A DNA stretch of 13,705 bases, taken from positions 1 to 13,705 of the forward strand of contig JBKPDO010000012.1 in assembly GCA_046727955.1 (NCBI GenBank). The letters are read 5' to 3'. The stretch is from DASVXQ01 sp046727955. GTDB taxonomy: Bacteria > Actinomycetota > CALGFH01. Below, one piece after another: positions 1 to 6,408 of the stretch (its first letter is position 1; each line of letters starts with the position of its first letter). The position numbers were made by a program, and so were the translations under genes. The notes under the pieces were generated by a model. It had not been told where the DNA came from. It saw only the letters and a program-made list of their open reading frames with translations, and did not search any database.

Positions 1-109
1 CCTCGGCGGCCAACTCCTCGGTCAGGGCGGCAATCCGCGCCCGCAACGCCTCCGCCCGAGCCTGGGCCGCAGCCTCCCGCGCTTCCAGCTCCGCCATCAA
101 CGAACCCAT
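1..109 (-). CDS. Unknown protein with N-terminal coiled coil (5' end only; rest lies beyond the window)
   Basis: The first 36 codons of a minus-strand gene can be read from an ATG at 109 and run off the left edge. A GGAAGGA ribosome binding site lies 6-7 bases upstream of this ATG. A second in-frame ATG four codons later (start MAELEAR) has no comparable site. The visible residues are almost all Ala, Glu, Arg, Leu and Gln with heptad-like Leu/Ala spacing, which predicts a long charged helix or coiled coil. Some transposases (for example the IS66 type) and many actinobacterial scaffold proteins begin this way, but no diagnostic domain is visible, so I assign no function. Codons are rich in third-position G and C, as in the neighbouring genes. 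The gene starts about 230 bases from the end of the MMPL gene on the same strand and is separated from it by the hairpin at 306-333. Confidence 0.6.
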   Translation of the reverse strand, partial: MGSLMAELEAREAAAQARAEALRARIAALTEELAAE

Positions 110-120
110 CGTCGTTCCTT

Positions 121-144
121 CCGTCACCGCACCCTACGTGACGG
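121..144. promoter_or_regulatory. Short inverted repeat upstream of the partial coiled-coil gene
   Basis: CCGTCAC (121-127) and GTGACGG (138-144) form a perfect 7-bp inverted repeat with a 10-base gap. It sits 12 bases upstream of the start codon at 109. Position and symmetry would suit an operator or a small hairpin in the 5' leader. A 7-bp repeat can also arise by chance in GC-rich DNA. No clear -10/-35 pair is visible. Confidence 0.25.
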
Positions 145-211
145 TCATCCTCTCACGCAGCCGAACCAGCAACCTCCCAGCTCAACAGGTCCCTACAGAG
201 GAGCTGCACCC

Positions 212-265
212 ATGGCAGTTCGCTCGGAGACTACCGTTGGCGGCAGTTCGGCGAACTCGCAGTAG
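212..265 (+). other. Possible 17-codon ORF with a ribosome binding site
   Basis: An ATG at 212 follows AGAGGAG with 8 bases between, and opens a 17-codon frame (MAVRSETTVGGSSANSQ) that ends at TAG 263-265. The hairpin at 306-333 lies about 40 bases downstream and could serve this strand as well. It could be a true small ORF, the surviving 5' end of a lost gene, or chance. No similarity is recognised. The rest of 110-305 holds no gene I can support. Confidence 0.15.
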
Positions 266-305
266 CGGCGACGTCTTCTCCGCCTCCTGCTGCTTGCACA
301 TGACG

Positions 306-333
306 GCTGCGGGGGCACATCGGCCCCCGCAGC
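306..333 (-). terminator. Strong hairpin terminator after the MMPL gene
   Basis: GCTGCGGGGGC (306-316) and GCCCCCGCAGC (323-333) form a perfect 11-bp stem with a 6-base loop. It begins 10 bases past the MMPL stop codon at 343. There is no U-tract after the stem on either strand, which is common for actinobacterial terminators. The structure is symmetric, so it could act in both directions. Confidence 0.75.
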
Positions 334-342
334 GTTGTGTGC

Positions 343-2538
343 TCAGCGGGCGACGAGCGCCGCCGCTTGGTGTTCGAATTCGTCGAGGTCGACGTCGCGC
401 TTGCGAGCCAGGCGGCTCGGCCACCAGATCCAGCGGCCGACGTCGAGGTTCAGCGCGGTGACCAGCACCGAGCGGACGATGAAAGTGTCCAGCAGCACGC
501 CAAAGGCCACCGCGAAGCCGATCTCGGTGATAAACACCAGCGGCAGGGTGGCAAGGGCGGTGAACGTGCCCGCGAGCACCAGGCCCGCCGAGGTGATCAC
601 CCCGCCGGTGGCCGCCAGGCCGAGCAGCACGCCCCGCCGCGTGCCTTGGCGCGCGGACTCCTCGTGGACCCGGGTCATCAGGAAGATGTTGTAGTCCACA
701 CCCAACGCGACCAGGAACACAAACACCCACAGCGGCAGCGACAGGTCGGCGCCCGCAAAGCCGAATAGATGGGTGAAGAGCAGGGCGCTGACGCCCAGCG
801 CCGCGGTGAACGACAGCACCACGGTGGCGATCAGCAGCAGCGGCGCGACCAGCGCGCGCAGCACCACACCCAGGATGCCCAGGACCACCAGCAGCACCAG
901 CGGCACGACCAGGTTGCGGTCGTGCCGAGACGCCCGCTGGATGTCAAGGTTGACCGCGCTGCCGCCGCCGACCTTGGCGTCGGCGCCCGGGATGGCGTGG
1001 ACGCTGGCGCGCAGCCGGTCGATGGTGCGGTAGGCGGCGGTGCTGTCGGAGTTGCTGGTCAGCGTCCCCTCGAGGTAGGCGAGACCATCCTTCACCACGG
1101 GCGCGGTGACGGCGGTGACTCCTGGAGTGGCCGCCACGGTGGCCTGCAGGCGCGGCGCGGCAGCCGCGTTGCCGATGACCTGGACCGGGTTACCGGCACC
1201 GGCTGGGAAGTGCCGGGCGAGCGCCAGCTCCCCGGTCACCGCCTCCGGCCTGCTGCTGAAAGCGTCCTTGTTCTGCAGGCCGTTGGCCTTCAGCCCAGTC
1301 AGCCCCAGCGCCATCGCTCCCAGCACGACGGCCGTCACCACCCAGGTGATCCGGGGCCGGCGGGCGATGCGGGCACCGATCCGCGCCCATGGCCCCCGCT
1401 CGATCGGCTCAGCGGAGCCCAGCGTGGGCCGCAGCGGCCAGAACATCCACCGGCCGAAGATCACCAGCAGCGCCGGCAGCAGCGTCAGCATCGCCAACAG
1501 GCCCACCGCCACCCCGATCGCCATCACCGGCCCCAGGCTCTTGGTGGAAGCCAGCTCGGCGACCAGCAGGCACAACAGGCTCAAGATCACGGTGAACCCG
1601 CTGGCGATGATCGCGGGCGCGGCCCGGCGCAGGGCCACGGCCATCGCCTGGTGCCGGTCGGCGTGACGGCGCAGCTCCTCGCGGTAACGCGCCACCAGCA
1701 GCAGGGCGTAGTCGGTGCCGGCGCCAAACACCAGCACCGTCAGGATGAACGCGCTCTGGCCGTTGACCGTCAGCCCGGCGTGCCGCGCCAGCAGGTAGAT
1801 CACCGCCTGCGCCGCGGTCAAGGCGACCAACACGCACGCCAGCGGCAGGATCCACAGCACCGGGCTGCGGTAGGTCAGCAGCAGGATGACGATGACGATC
1901 AGCGCGGTGATGTACAGCAGGGTGGAGTCAAACCCGGAGAACACCTCGCCGAAGGCGGCGCCGTAGCCGGCCGGCCCGGTCACATAGACGCCCATCCCTG
2001 CGGCATCCGCCCCTGCGATAGAGCGCAGGTCGCCGACCACCGAGGGGAGCGCGGTCCAGCCCGTGTCCCCGACCTTGACCGGCACGATCACCTGGAATGC
2101 GTGGCCGTCCCTGGCCGGGATCGGTCCCAGGACCTTGCCGTTGACGGACTTGACGCCGGTGAAGCGCCGGACGTCGGCGGCGACCTTGGCCCGGTCGGCC
2201 GCGGTGACCACGCCGGCACGCTCGTAGACCACCACGGCCGGGAAGGTGTCGCCTGCCGTGAACCGCTTGGCTAGCTCTACGACCTGGGTCGATTCGGCGG
2301 TCTTTGGCAGCCAGGCGGACGCGTCGTTTTTCTGGGCGCTGTTGAGCTTGCCAGCAAGCGGCCCGGCGAGGGCGAAGGCCACCACCCAGAAGACGAGAAC
2401 GACCCACTTGCTCCAGGGTCCACACGGAAGGGCCGCAAGCCTTTGCGTTGTGCCGATCCTGCCTCCGAGGTTCAGTCCATATTCGCCGCGGGCAACCGAG
2501 CGCCTGGCGGTCTTCCGAAAATTAGCCAACGTGCTCAT
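343..2538 (-). CDS. MMPL/RND-family membrane transporter
   Basis: This 731-residue protein belongs to the MMPL (YdfJ-like) branch of the RND superfamily, whose members use the proton gradient to export lipids, drugs or other hydrophobic compounds. The sequence has the expected duplicated layout. A membrane helix near residues 45-65 is followed by an extracytoplasmic domain (about 65-200), a cluster of helices to about 370, a second soluble domain, and a second helix cluster to about 710. Two conserved proton-relay motifs are visible, GAGTDYALLLVARYREEL (from about residue 272) and LGVDYNIFLMTRVHEES near residue 610-625. I place the start at ATG 2538, which has GGAG 8 bases upstream. The frame stays open to a GTG at 2610, but those 24 extra codons resemble the start of another gene (see the remnant entry). 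Length is normal for single-chain MMPL proteins and the frame is intact. The substrate cannot be inferred. Confidence 0.92.
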   Translation of the reverse strand: MSTLANFRKTARRSVARGEYGLNLGGRIGTTQRLAALPCGPWSKWVVLVFWVVAFALAGPLAGKLNSAQKNDASAWLPKTAESTQVVELAKRFTAGDTFPAVVVYERAGVVTAADRAKVAADVRRFTGVKSVNGKVLGPIPARDGHAFQVIVPVKVGDTGWTALPSVVGDLRSIAGADAAGMGVYVTGPAGYGAAFGEVFSGFDSTLLYITALIVIVILLLTYRSPVLWILPLACVLVALTAAQAVIYLLARHAGLTVNGQSAFILTVLVFGAGTDYALLLVARYREELRRHADRHQAMAVALRRAAPAIIASGFTVILSLLCLLVAELASTKSLGPVMAIGVAVGLLAMLTLLPALLVIFGRWMFWPLRPTLGSAEPIERGPWARIGARIARRPRITWVVTAVVLGAMALGLTGLKANGLQNKDAFSSRPEAVTGELALARHFPAGAGNPVQVIGNAAAAPRLQATVAATPGVTAVTAPVVKDGLAYLEGTLTSNSDSTAAYRTIDRLRASVHAIPGADAKVGGGSAVNLDIQRASRHDRNLVVPLVLLVVLGILGVVLRALVAPLLLIATVVLSFTAALGVSALLFTHLFGFAGADLSLPLWVFVFLVALGVDYNIFLMTRVHEESARQGTRRGVLLGLAATGGVITSAGLVLAGTFTALATLPLVFITEIGFAVAFGVLLDTFIVRSVLVTALNLDVGRWIWWPSRLARKRDVDLDEFEHQAAALVAR

Positions 2539-2610
2539 TGTTGTTTCTCCCACTTGTGCCTTGTCCTCGTACTCGATCGTGCCTGCGGACAGCTCGATTT
2601 CCCGCGTCAC
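2539..2610 (-). pseudogene. Probable 5' remnant of an alpha/beta-hydrolase gene, in frame with the MMPL gene
   Basis: Upstream of the MMPL start, the same frame reads from a GTG at 2610 as MTREIELSAGTIEYED, then KAQVGETT and the MMPL start. From memory of the family, REIELSAGTIEYED followed by TGG is a typical opening of actinobacterial alpha/beta hydrolases, just before the HG oxyanion loop. Here the similarity stops after about 16 codons. I infer that a hydrolase gene was deleted except for its first codons and that the MMPL gene now lies directly behind its start. GGAGGG touches the GTG, which is too close for a good ribosome binding site. Alternatively the stretch is a real N-terminal extension of the transporter or only a chance likeness. 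Confidence 0.4.
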
Positions 2611-2856
2611 CCCTCCAGAGGGTCTGTCCTTTCATGGCATTCAAAAGGGCAGGAGCCGGCCGGAAGGGGTGCGTCGGTCGATCGGGTCCCGCGGCCGGCG
2701 CTGGTGCTGCCGCTTGGTCACCCGGAACTGCCGGCGTGGGGGCGGTCGACGCTCGCGCCTTGGGCTTGGTGCCGCTTCCATCGCGTGCCTCCATGTTGGT
2801 TGCCGGGGGTCTTCACCTCAGCGCGGTGTTCGCTGGGTGGCGGGTCGTTTGGCTGG
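2611..2856. other. Intergenic stretch without a supportable gene
   Basis: About 245 bases lie between the end of the broken hemerythrin gene (stop at 2857) and the hydrolase-like start at 2610. Open frames here on both strands have no ribosome binding site and no recognisable protein character. Several GCCGGC-rich self-complementary words occur, but none forms a stem as convincing as the hairpins elsewhere in the window. It presumably contains the promoter of the MMPL gene, which I could not locate. Confidence 0.4.
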
Positions 2857-3410
2857 TTACCAGCCGCGGCGCCAGGGTCGGCTCTCCAGCTGGCCGAGCC
2901 GCTCCAGCAGCTGATGGCTGAGCCGCTCGCGCTCGCCCGGGTCCAGCCGCCGCCGCAGCTCGGGCAAAAGCAGCGCCTCACTGTCCCGCGCGTGCTGGTG
3001 GAACACCTGCATGAGCACCCGGACCTTGGCGTCGAAGTGTGGGTCGGCGGGGATCATGCCGCCCAGCTCCACCATGAGCAGGTCCAGCAGGTGGTCCTGC
3101 TCGAGCTGCCGCTCGATCTCGGGGTCGTGGGTGGCGGTGTGGTCGCGCAGCGCCGGGTACAGCAGCTCGTCCTCCAGCGCGACGTGGTGGCTAGCGCGGT
3201 CCCGATGGCGTGCATGAGCTGGTACTGCCGGCGCTGGGCGCCTTCGGCCTGCTGGTAGAGGGCGAGCTGCCGCTCGATGCGGCCGTGCAGCGCCACCAGC
3301 ATGCTGGCCACGTCCCCGACGGCGTCGACGGCCACGGGGACCAGCGTCGCGGTGCCGTCGCGGGCCACGCTCACGCCGCGGGTCTCGGGTGTTTCCTGCA
3401 TCTGGAGCAT
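2857..3410 (-). pseudogene. Hemerythrin-like domain protein, frameshifted
   Basis: Two overlapping minus-strand frames together give one hemerythrin-like four-helix protein, a fold that binds oxygen or iron at a His/Glu/Asp-liganded di-iron site. The gene starts at ATG 3410 with GGAGG 8 bases upstream and reads to about 3194 (first-helix residues LVALHGRIERQ). It must then shift frame near 3188-3194 to continue HHVALEDELLYPALRDH, LEQDHLLDLLMVELGG and VFHQHARDSEALLLPELRRRL, ending at TAA 2857. The HxxxE, H and HxxxxE ligand patterns are split between the two frames. The span is 554 bases; one added base makes 555, a 184-residue protein, so a single missing base explains the break (likely within a codon before CAC CAC). 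No slippery heptamer is visible, so programmed frameshifting is unlikely. It may be a recent pseudogene or a sequence error. It lies downstream of the LysR-type control region at 3598-3638. Confidence 0.8.
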
Positions 3411-3509
3411 TGGGACACCTCCAAGTCATGTCGTGTCACGGCCAGTTGGTCACGCTTCGATGGTCGGCGCCGGCGCCGCTGGCGTCGTCGGCTGGGCGGT
3501 TGCTCTTCC

Positions 3510-3565
3510 TCCTCCTTGTTCGCCCCGATCAGCGGGACAGGTACGGGGATGCCGATGTCGTCCAC
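3510..3565 (-). pseudogene. 5' fragment of a second copy of the LysR-linked hydrolase gene
   Basis: From GTG 3565 the minus strand reads VDDIGIPVPVPLIGA, matching the start of the complete hydrolase at 5533 (HTGIPAPVPLVGV). Differences are mostly at third codon positions, which suggests that the coding sequence was once under selection. The distance from the upstream palindrome to the start codon is also nearly identical in the two copies (32 and 33 bases). After about 15 codons the similarity stops and the frame becomes Glu- and Arg-rich, running into the hemerythrin gene. The sequence AACAAGGAGG just after the break also occurs at the very end of the complete hydrolase (6391-6400). It could therefore be the joined ends of a hydrolase gene with its middle deleted, but ten bases are weak evidence. 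Confidence 0.55.
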
Positions 3566-3597
3566 GCGCTAGGACACCGCCACTGCAGCCGGCACGT

Positions 3598-3638
3598 CCA
3601 ACAGCTGTTGGGGACCGGGTTGACAACCGGCGGTTGTC
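3598..3638 (-). promoter_or_regulatory. Inverted second copy of the LysR/hydrolase control region
   Basis: GACAACC-N3-GGTTGTC (3622-3638) is a perfect 17-bp inverted repeat. Ten bases further lies a perfect 14-bp palindrome, CCAACAG/CTGTTGG (3598-3611). Read on the minus strand, this matches 5459-5499 at 37 of 41 positions by hand alignment, with the same 10-base spacing. Downstream on the minus strand are the hydrolase fragment and then the hemerythrin gene. I infer that it is a binding site for the LysR protein encoded at 4481-5443 and may drive the hemerythrin gene. Confidence 0.6.
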
Positions 3639-3829
3639 GACCAACGTGGAACGCACCGCCACGAGCGGGAGGACCGCATCCGGAACACCAGACGACGGGC
3701 CCGGCGGCCTTGCTGCTGTTGACCCGGCCAGCCAGCCTGGCAATCCGCTCAACGCAGGCTCGGCGCAGCCGCTCGGACGCCCTAACGCTCCTCGTGCGGC
3801 AGGTCACGCAGGCACATGGCAGGCACCAT

Positions 3830-4140
3830 CGCGTCCTCGACCGCCGGCGAGGCACCTCACCGGACGAGGGGGTGGGAGCGGGGCTCACCGACACGCTGGT
3901 CGACCTGCTGATCGCCACGGTGCACCGCATCAGCGCGCGGGCCGAGCGCAAGATCACCGAGGAGCTGATCCGCGAGTTCACCCGCGTCACCGGCAAGGAA
4001 CCGTCCTGTTGCGGATCGCCAGGCCGCCGTCGACCACCCCGACGATACCGTCCGCCAGGTGCTGTTTCCGGTGGTGCCCGGCGGTGAGCGGACCCTGCGG
4101 GACTTGGTCGCCGGGTACAGGCACTCGGGCCGACCTACCG
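3830..4140 (+). pseudogene. Remnant of a Tn3-family transposase
   Basis: Three plus-strand frames read in turn give a continuous stretch typical of Tn3-family transposases with the DUF4158-type architecture. The pieces are LTDTLVDLLIATVHRISARA, then RKITEELIREFTRVTGKE, then VLLRIA, then AAVDHPDDTVRQVLFPVV and GGERTLRDLVAGYRHSG, then a last PTYRRSGR. Each change of frame, near 4003, 4021 and 4125, is explained by one missing base (for example GAG reduced to AG before GCC GCC). A full Tn3 transposase is close to 1000 residues; only about 100 from the middle survive here. Neither the catalytic DDE residues nor a resolvase is visible. It marks an old transposon insertion in the region between the two copies of the LysR control region. 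Confidence 0.65.
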
Positions 4141-4480
4141 GCGCTCGGGCAGGTCGCTTCGGCGGCACGAACCCGCCAGAGATGCAACCCCAGGTCGTTC
4201 GCCTCACCGCGGGGATCGCGCTGCCCGCAAGCCTCGGCGAGGCCGTAATAGGGGTCAGACCATAAGGAACTGCGGCCGCGTGTCATAGCTCATAAAAGAA
4301 TGGGAGCTCCGTGCGGTCGGAGGGTCGCGCCGAGATGCTGACAACGACGCAAGGGTCTTGACGGCGCTCTCTCCCGACGGCAGGTCCGCCAGCTCGAACC
4401 TCAGTCGCCTGGCAGCGCGGGCAGATGGGATGCTCAGCGGTCAGGGCATGGACATCCCATGATCGCCGAGGCGGCCTTCC
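4141..4480. other. Gene-free stretch with a possible transposon-end motif
   Basis: I see no supportable gene in these 340 bases. GGGGTCAGACC at 4251, followed by GGAAC and an A-rich CATAAAAG (4291-4298), loosely resembles a Tn3-type terminal repeat, which starts GGGGTC and has GGAA inside. It lies downstream of the transposase remnant, where an end would be expected. GGGGTCAGACC-like words also occur near other mobile elements. No inverted partner was found in the window, so the assignment is weak. The local sequence is less GC-rich than its surroundings. Confidence 0.3.
4425..4460 (-). terminator. Possible hairpin after the LysR gene
   Basis: ATGGGATG (4425-4432) and CATCCCAT (4453-4460) form a perfect 8-bp stem around a 20-base loop. 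It starts 20 bases past the LysR stop codon on the minus strand. The long loop and moderate GC content make it a weak terminator candidate. Confidence 0.3.
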
Positions 4481-5443
4481 CTACTGGTGGCGGCGCAGTT
4501 CGGCGAGGTCGGGTTCTGGCAACCAGTCGCGCTCGGCGTGGTAGGCGAGCCACCCCTCCGTGCAGCCGGTCTCGATGGCGCGCTGCCGCAGCCGCTCGAG
4601 GAGCGGCTGCCGGTCCCCGTCGCGCCAGACCAGCGACCACAGATAGCACGGTGTCGGATCCAGGGGGATCAGCCGGATGCCCGCACGGTCAGGGATGGCC
4701 CAGTCGGCGCCGAAGAGGATGACCCGGTGCGGGGGGCGGCGGAGCTGGTCGATGGTGTGCTCCAGCCCCAGGTTGTGGCCGCTCGTGTCCAGGGGGATGC
4801 GGAGGTGGTCGGTGACCCGCCGGTACGCGCCCAGTAGCTCGGACGGGCTGCCGCTGGTGGGCAACCACAAGCCGGTCCCGCGGAGATCGGCCGGGCGCAG
4901 CAGACAGGCGCTGGCCAGCGGGTGGTCGGCGCTGACGGCCACCGCCAGGCGCTCCAGCACCACCGGTTGGTGGGCTAGCCCGCCGGGCCACGGGCGGTCG
5001 AGGTCGTGGACGCGGCCAAAGCAGGCGTCCAGCTCGCCGCGCCTGAGCGCCTCCAAGGCGGCGCCGAGGCTGCGACGCATGCTCAGCTCGACGGCCAATT
5101 CGGGGTCCTGGTCCAGCAGGCGGCCGACGATGCGCAGCGGGGCCTGCACCTGCCCCCAGACGTCCAGGCGCAGCGGCCAGGACCCGGGCCGAGCCATCTT
5201 TGCGGTGGCGTCGGCGGCGACCAGCAACGCTTTGGCATGCGGCAGCAGGCGCTGGCCGGCCTCGGTCAGCTCCACCCCACCACTGCCGCGTACCAACAGC
5301 CGCTCGCCCAGGGTGTGCTCCAGCCGCTGGATGCGCTTGGACAGCGCCTGCTGGGTGAGGAACAGCCGCGCGGCAGCGCGGCCAAAGTGCCGCCGCTCGG
5401 CGACCTCCACGAACGCCCGCACCTGGTTCAGGTCCAGCTCCAT
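4481..5443 (-). CDS. LysR-family transcriptional regulator
   Basis: The 320-residue protein has the length and layout of a LysR-type regulator. A winged helix-turn-helix spans about residues 3-62, with the typical run FGRAAARLFLTQQALSKRI followed by LEHTLGERLLVR. A linker helix follows, then a periplasmic-binding-like effector domain from about residue 90 to 290. Proteins of this family bind DNA as tetramers and usually control a divergent gene and their own promoter; the effector is unknown here. The start at ATG 5443 gives the standard MELDLNQVRAFVEVAE opening. It has no ribosome binding site. TTGACA (5477-5472) and a 17-base spacer place a poor -10 only 5 bases from the ATG, so the transcript may be leaderless. 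The divergent gene at 5533 is the likely target, through the control region 5459-5499. A second copy of that region at 3598-3638 suggests a further target. Confidence 0.92.
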   Translation of the reverse strand: MELDLNQVRAFVEVAERRHFGRAAARLFLTQQALSKRIQRLEHTLGERLLVRGSGGVELTEAGQRLLPHAKALLVAADATAKMARPGSWPLRLDVWGQVQAPLRIVGRLLDQDPELAVELSMRRSLGAALEALRRGELDACFGRVHDLDRPWPGGLAHQPVVLERLAVAVSADHPLASACLLRPADLRGTGLWLPTSGSPSELLGAYRRVTDHLRIPLDTSGHNLGLEHTIDQLRRPPHRVILFGADWAIPDRAGIRLIPLDPTPCYLWSLVWRDGDRQPLLERLRQRAIETGCTEGWLAYHAERDWLPEPDLAELRRHQ

Positions 5444-5458
5444 GCGCTGAGCTTGGCC

Positions 5459-5499
5459 GACAACCAGCGGTTGTCAACCCGGCCCCAAACAGCTGTTGG
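5459..5499. promoter_or_regulatory. Divergent LysR/hydrolase control region
   Basis: GACAACC-N3-GGTTGTC (5459-5475) is a perfect 17-bp inverted repeat. Ten bases later lies a 10-bp palindrome AACAGCTGTT (5488-5497). On the minus strand a perfect TTGACA (5477-5472) overlaps the right arm, so a bound regulator would compete with polymerase at the LysR promoter, as in classic autorepression. On the plus strand TTGTCA (5471-5476) with a 17-base spacer leads to TGTTGG, a weak -10. The region is nearly repeated at 3598-3638 in inverted orientation. The dyad is not the textbook T-N11-A box, so assignment to the LysR protein rests on position and duplication. Confidence 0.65.
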
Positions 5500-5532
5500 A
5501 CGTGGCGGCTGCGGCGGCGGTGTCCTTGGCGC

Positions 5533-6408
5533 ATGGAACGCATGCACCACACCGGCATCCCCGCACCAGTCCCGCTGGTCGGGGTGGCGGCCGGCGTGCC
5601 GTACGCGGCGCTGCCGCCCACCCGTAAGCGGCGGCGGGCGCCGCTGGTGGTGGCCTGGCCCGGGCTGGACCCGCCGCGCAGCCAGCAGGCGATGGCGGCG
5701 GCGCTGCCACTGGCGCGACTGCAGGCCTGGCGGGTGTACCTCGGCCTGCCGATGGCGGGCACCCGCGCGCCCGCCGCTGGCCTGCAGCAGCCCGCGCGCC
5801 TGGGCGCCGACGACTTCGTGCTGAAGCTGGTCGGCCCGACGGTCGAGCAGGCCTTCGCCCAGTTCCCGGCCGTGGTAGCGGCGCTGCGCGTGCAGCTGAA
5901 GCTGAACGACGGACCGGTCGGGCTGCTCGGCGAGGAGGCGGGTGCCACCGTCGCGCTGCTGGCGCTGGCTGAGAGTGAGGTGCCGGTGCAGGCGGCGGTC
6001 CTGGTTCGCCCGGTGGTCCAGCTCGAGCGGCTGGTAGCGGCCAGCCAGCGACGACACGACCTGCACCACCAATGGGCCGGGGCGGCCCGGGCGGTGGCCG
6101 AGCGGCTGGACTTCGTCGCTCGGGCCCACCAGATCGCCGGGCGGAACCCGCAGCCGGCGGTGCTGCTGCAGACCGGTATCCATGACGACGCCAGCGTCCG
6201 CGAACCGGTCGAGGAACTGTGGCACACGCTCGCTGACCACTACCACGACCCCGGTCGGGTGGGACTGCTGGTCGTGCCGGAAATGGGATACGCGCCGTCC
6301 GAGGAGCCTGGTCTGGACCCGGCACCACAGACTCCCAACGCCGTATGGGTCGACGCCGCGGCCACCGGCTGGCTGGATCGTCATCTGACCAACAAGGAGG
6401 CGTCATGA
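5533..6408 (+). CDS. Alpha/beta-hydrolase-fold protein lacking the usual catalytic residues
   Basis: This 291-residue protein has the outline of a dienelactone-hydrolase/peptidase-like alpha/beta hydrolase: APLVVAWPGLDPPRSQ at the oxyanion strand (residues 36-51), GLLGEEAGATVA at the nucleophile elbow (about 130-141), LLQTGIHDD at the acid strand (211-219), and a C-terminal block EEPGLDPAPQTPNA where the family carries its histidine. The elbow should read G-x-S-x-G but reads GEEAG, putting Glu135 in the nucleophile position. Near residue 251-253 Met-Gly-Tyr stands where a His is expected. The acid residue Asp218 or 219 remains. It may be a non-enzymatic binding protein or a changed enzyme. 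Start ATG 5533 has no good ribosome binding site; ATG 5542, with GGA 5 bases upstream, is an alternative. It is divergent from the LysR gene and overlaps the RidA-like remnant by ATGA at 6405-6408, behind AAGGAGG. Confidence 0.82.
   Translation: MERMHHTGIPAPVPLVGVAAGVPYAALPPTRKRRRAPLVVAWPGLDPPRSQQAMAAALPLARLQAWRVYLGLPMAGTRAPAAGLQQPARLGADDFVLKLVGPTVEQAFAQFPAVVAALRVQLKLNDGPVGLLGEEAGATVALLALAESEVPVQAAVLVRPVVQLERLVAASQRRHDLHHQWAGAARAVAERLDFVARAHQIAGRNPQPAVLLQTGIHDDASVREPVEELWHTLADHYHDPGRVGLLVVPEMGYAPSEEPGLDPAPQTPNAVWVDAAATGWLDRHLTNKEAS

Noticed and set aside
769..2274. Long plus-strand open frame of 501 codons opposite the MMPL gene
   Set aside because: It is the antisense shadow of the GC-biased MMPL gene. 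Its product is Gln/Arg/His-rich low-complexity sequence with no domain.
3188..3194. Programmed -1 frameshift in the hemerythrin gene
   Set aside because: No X-XXY-YYZ slippery heptamer or downstream structure is visible; a missing base is simpler.
3277..4248. 323-codon plus-strand frame as a single protein gene
   Set aside because: It mixes antisense of the hemerythrin gene, the control region and one frame of the transposase remnant; only about six residues match a family.
5459..5475. The inverted repeat as a transposon end
   Set aside because: It occurs between divergent LysR and target genes at a typical operator position and is accompanied by promoter-like hexamers. The second copy carries the same downstream coding start, which an IS end would not.
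4689..6227. Minus-strand frame of 512 codons across the LysR and hydrolase genes
   Set aside because: It crosses the divergent control region and both genes out of frame, and shows no family features.
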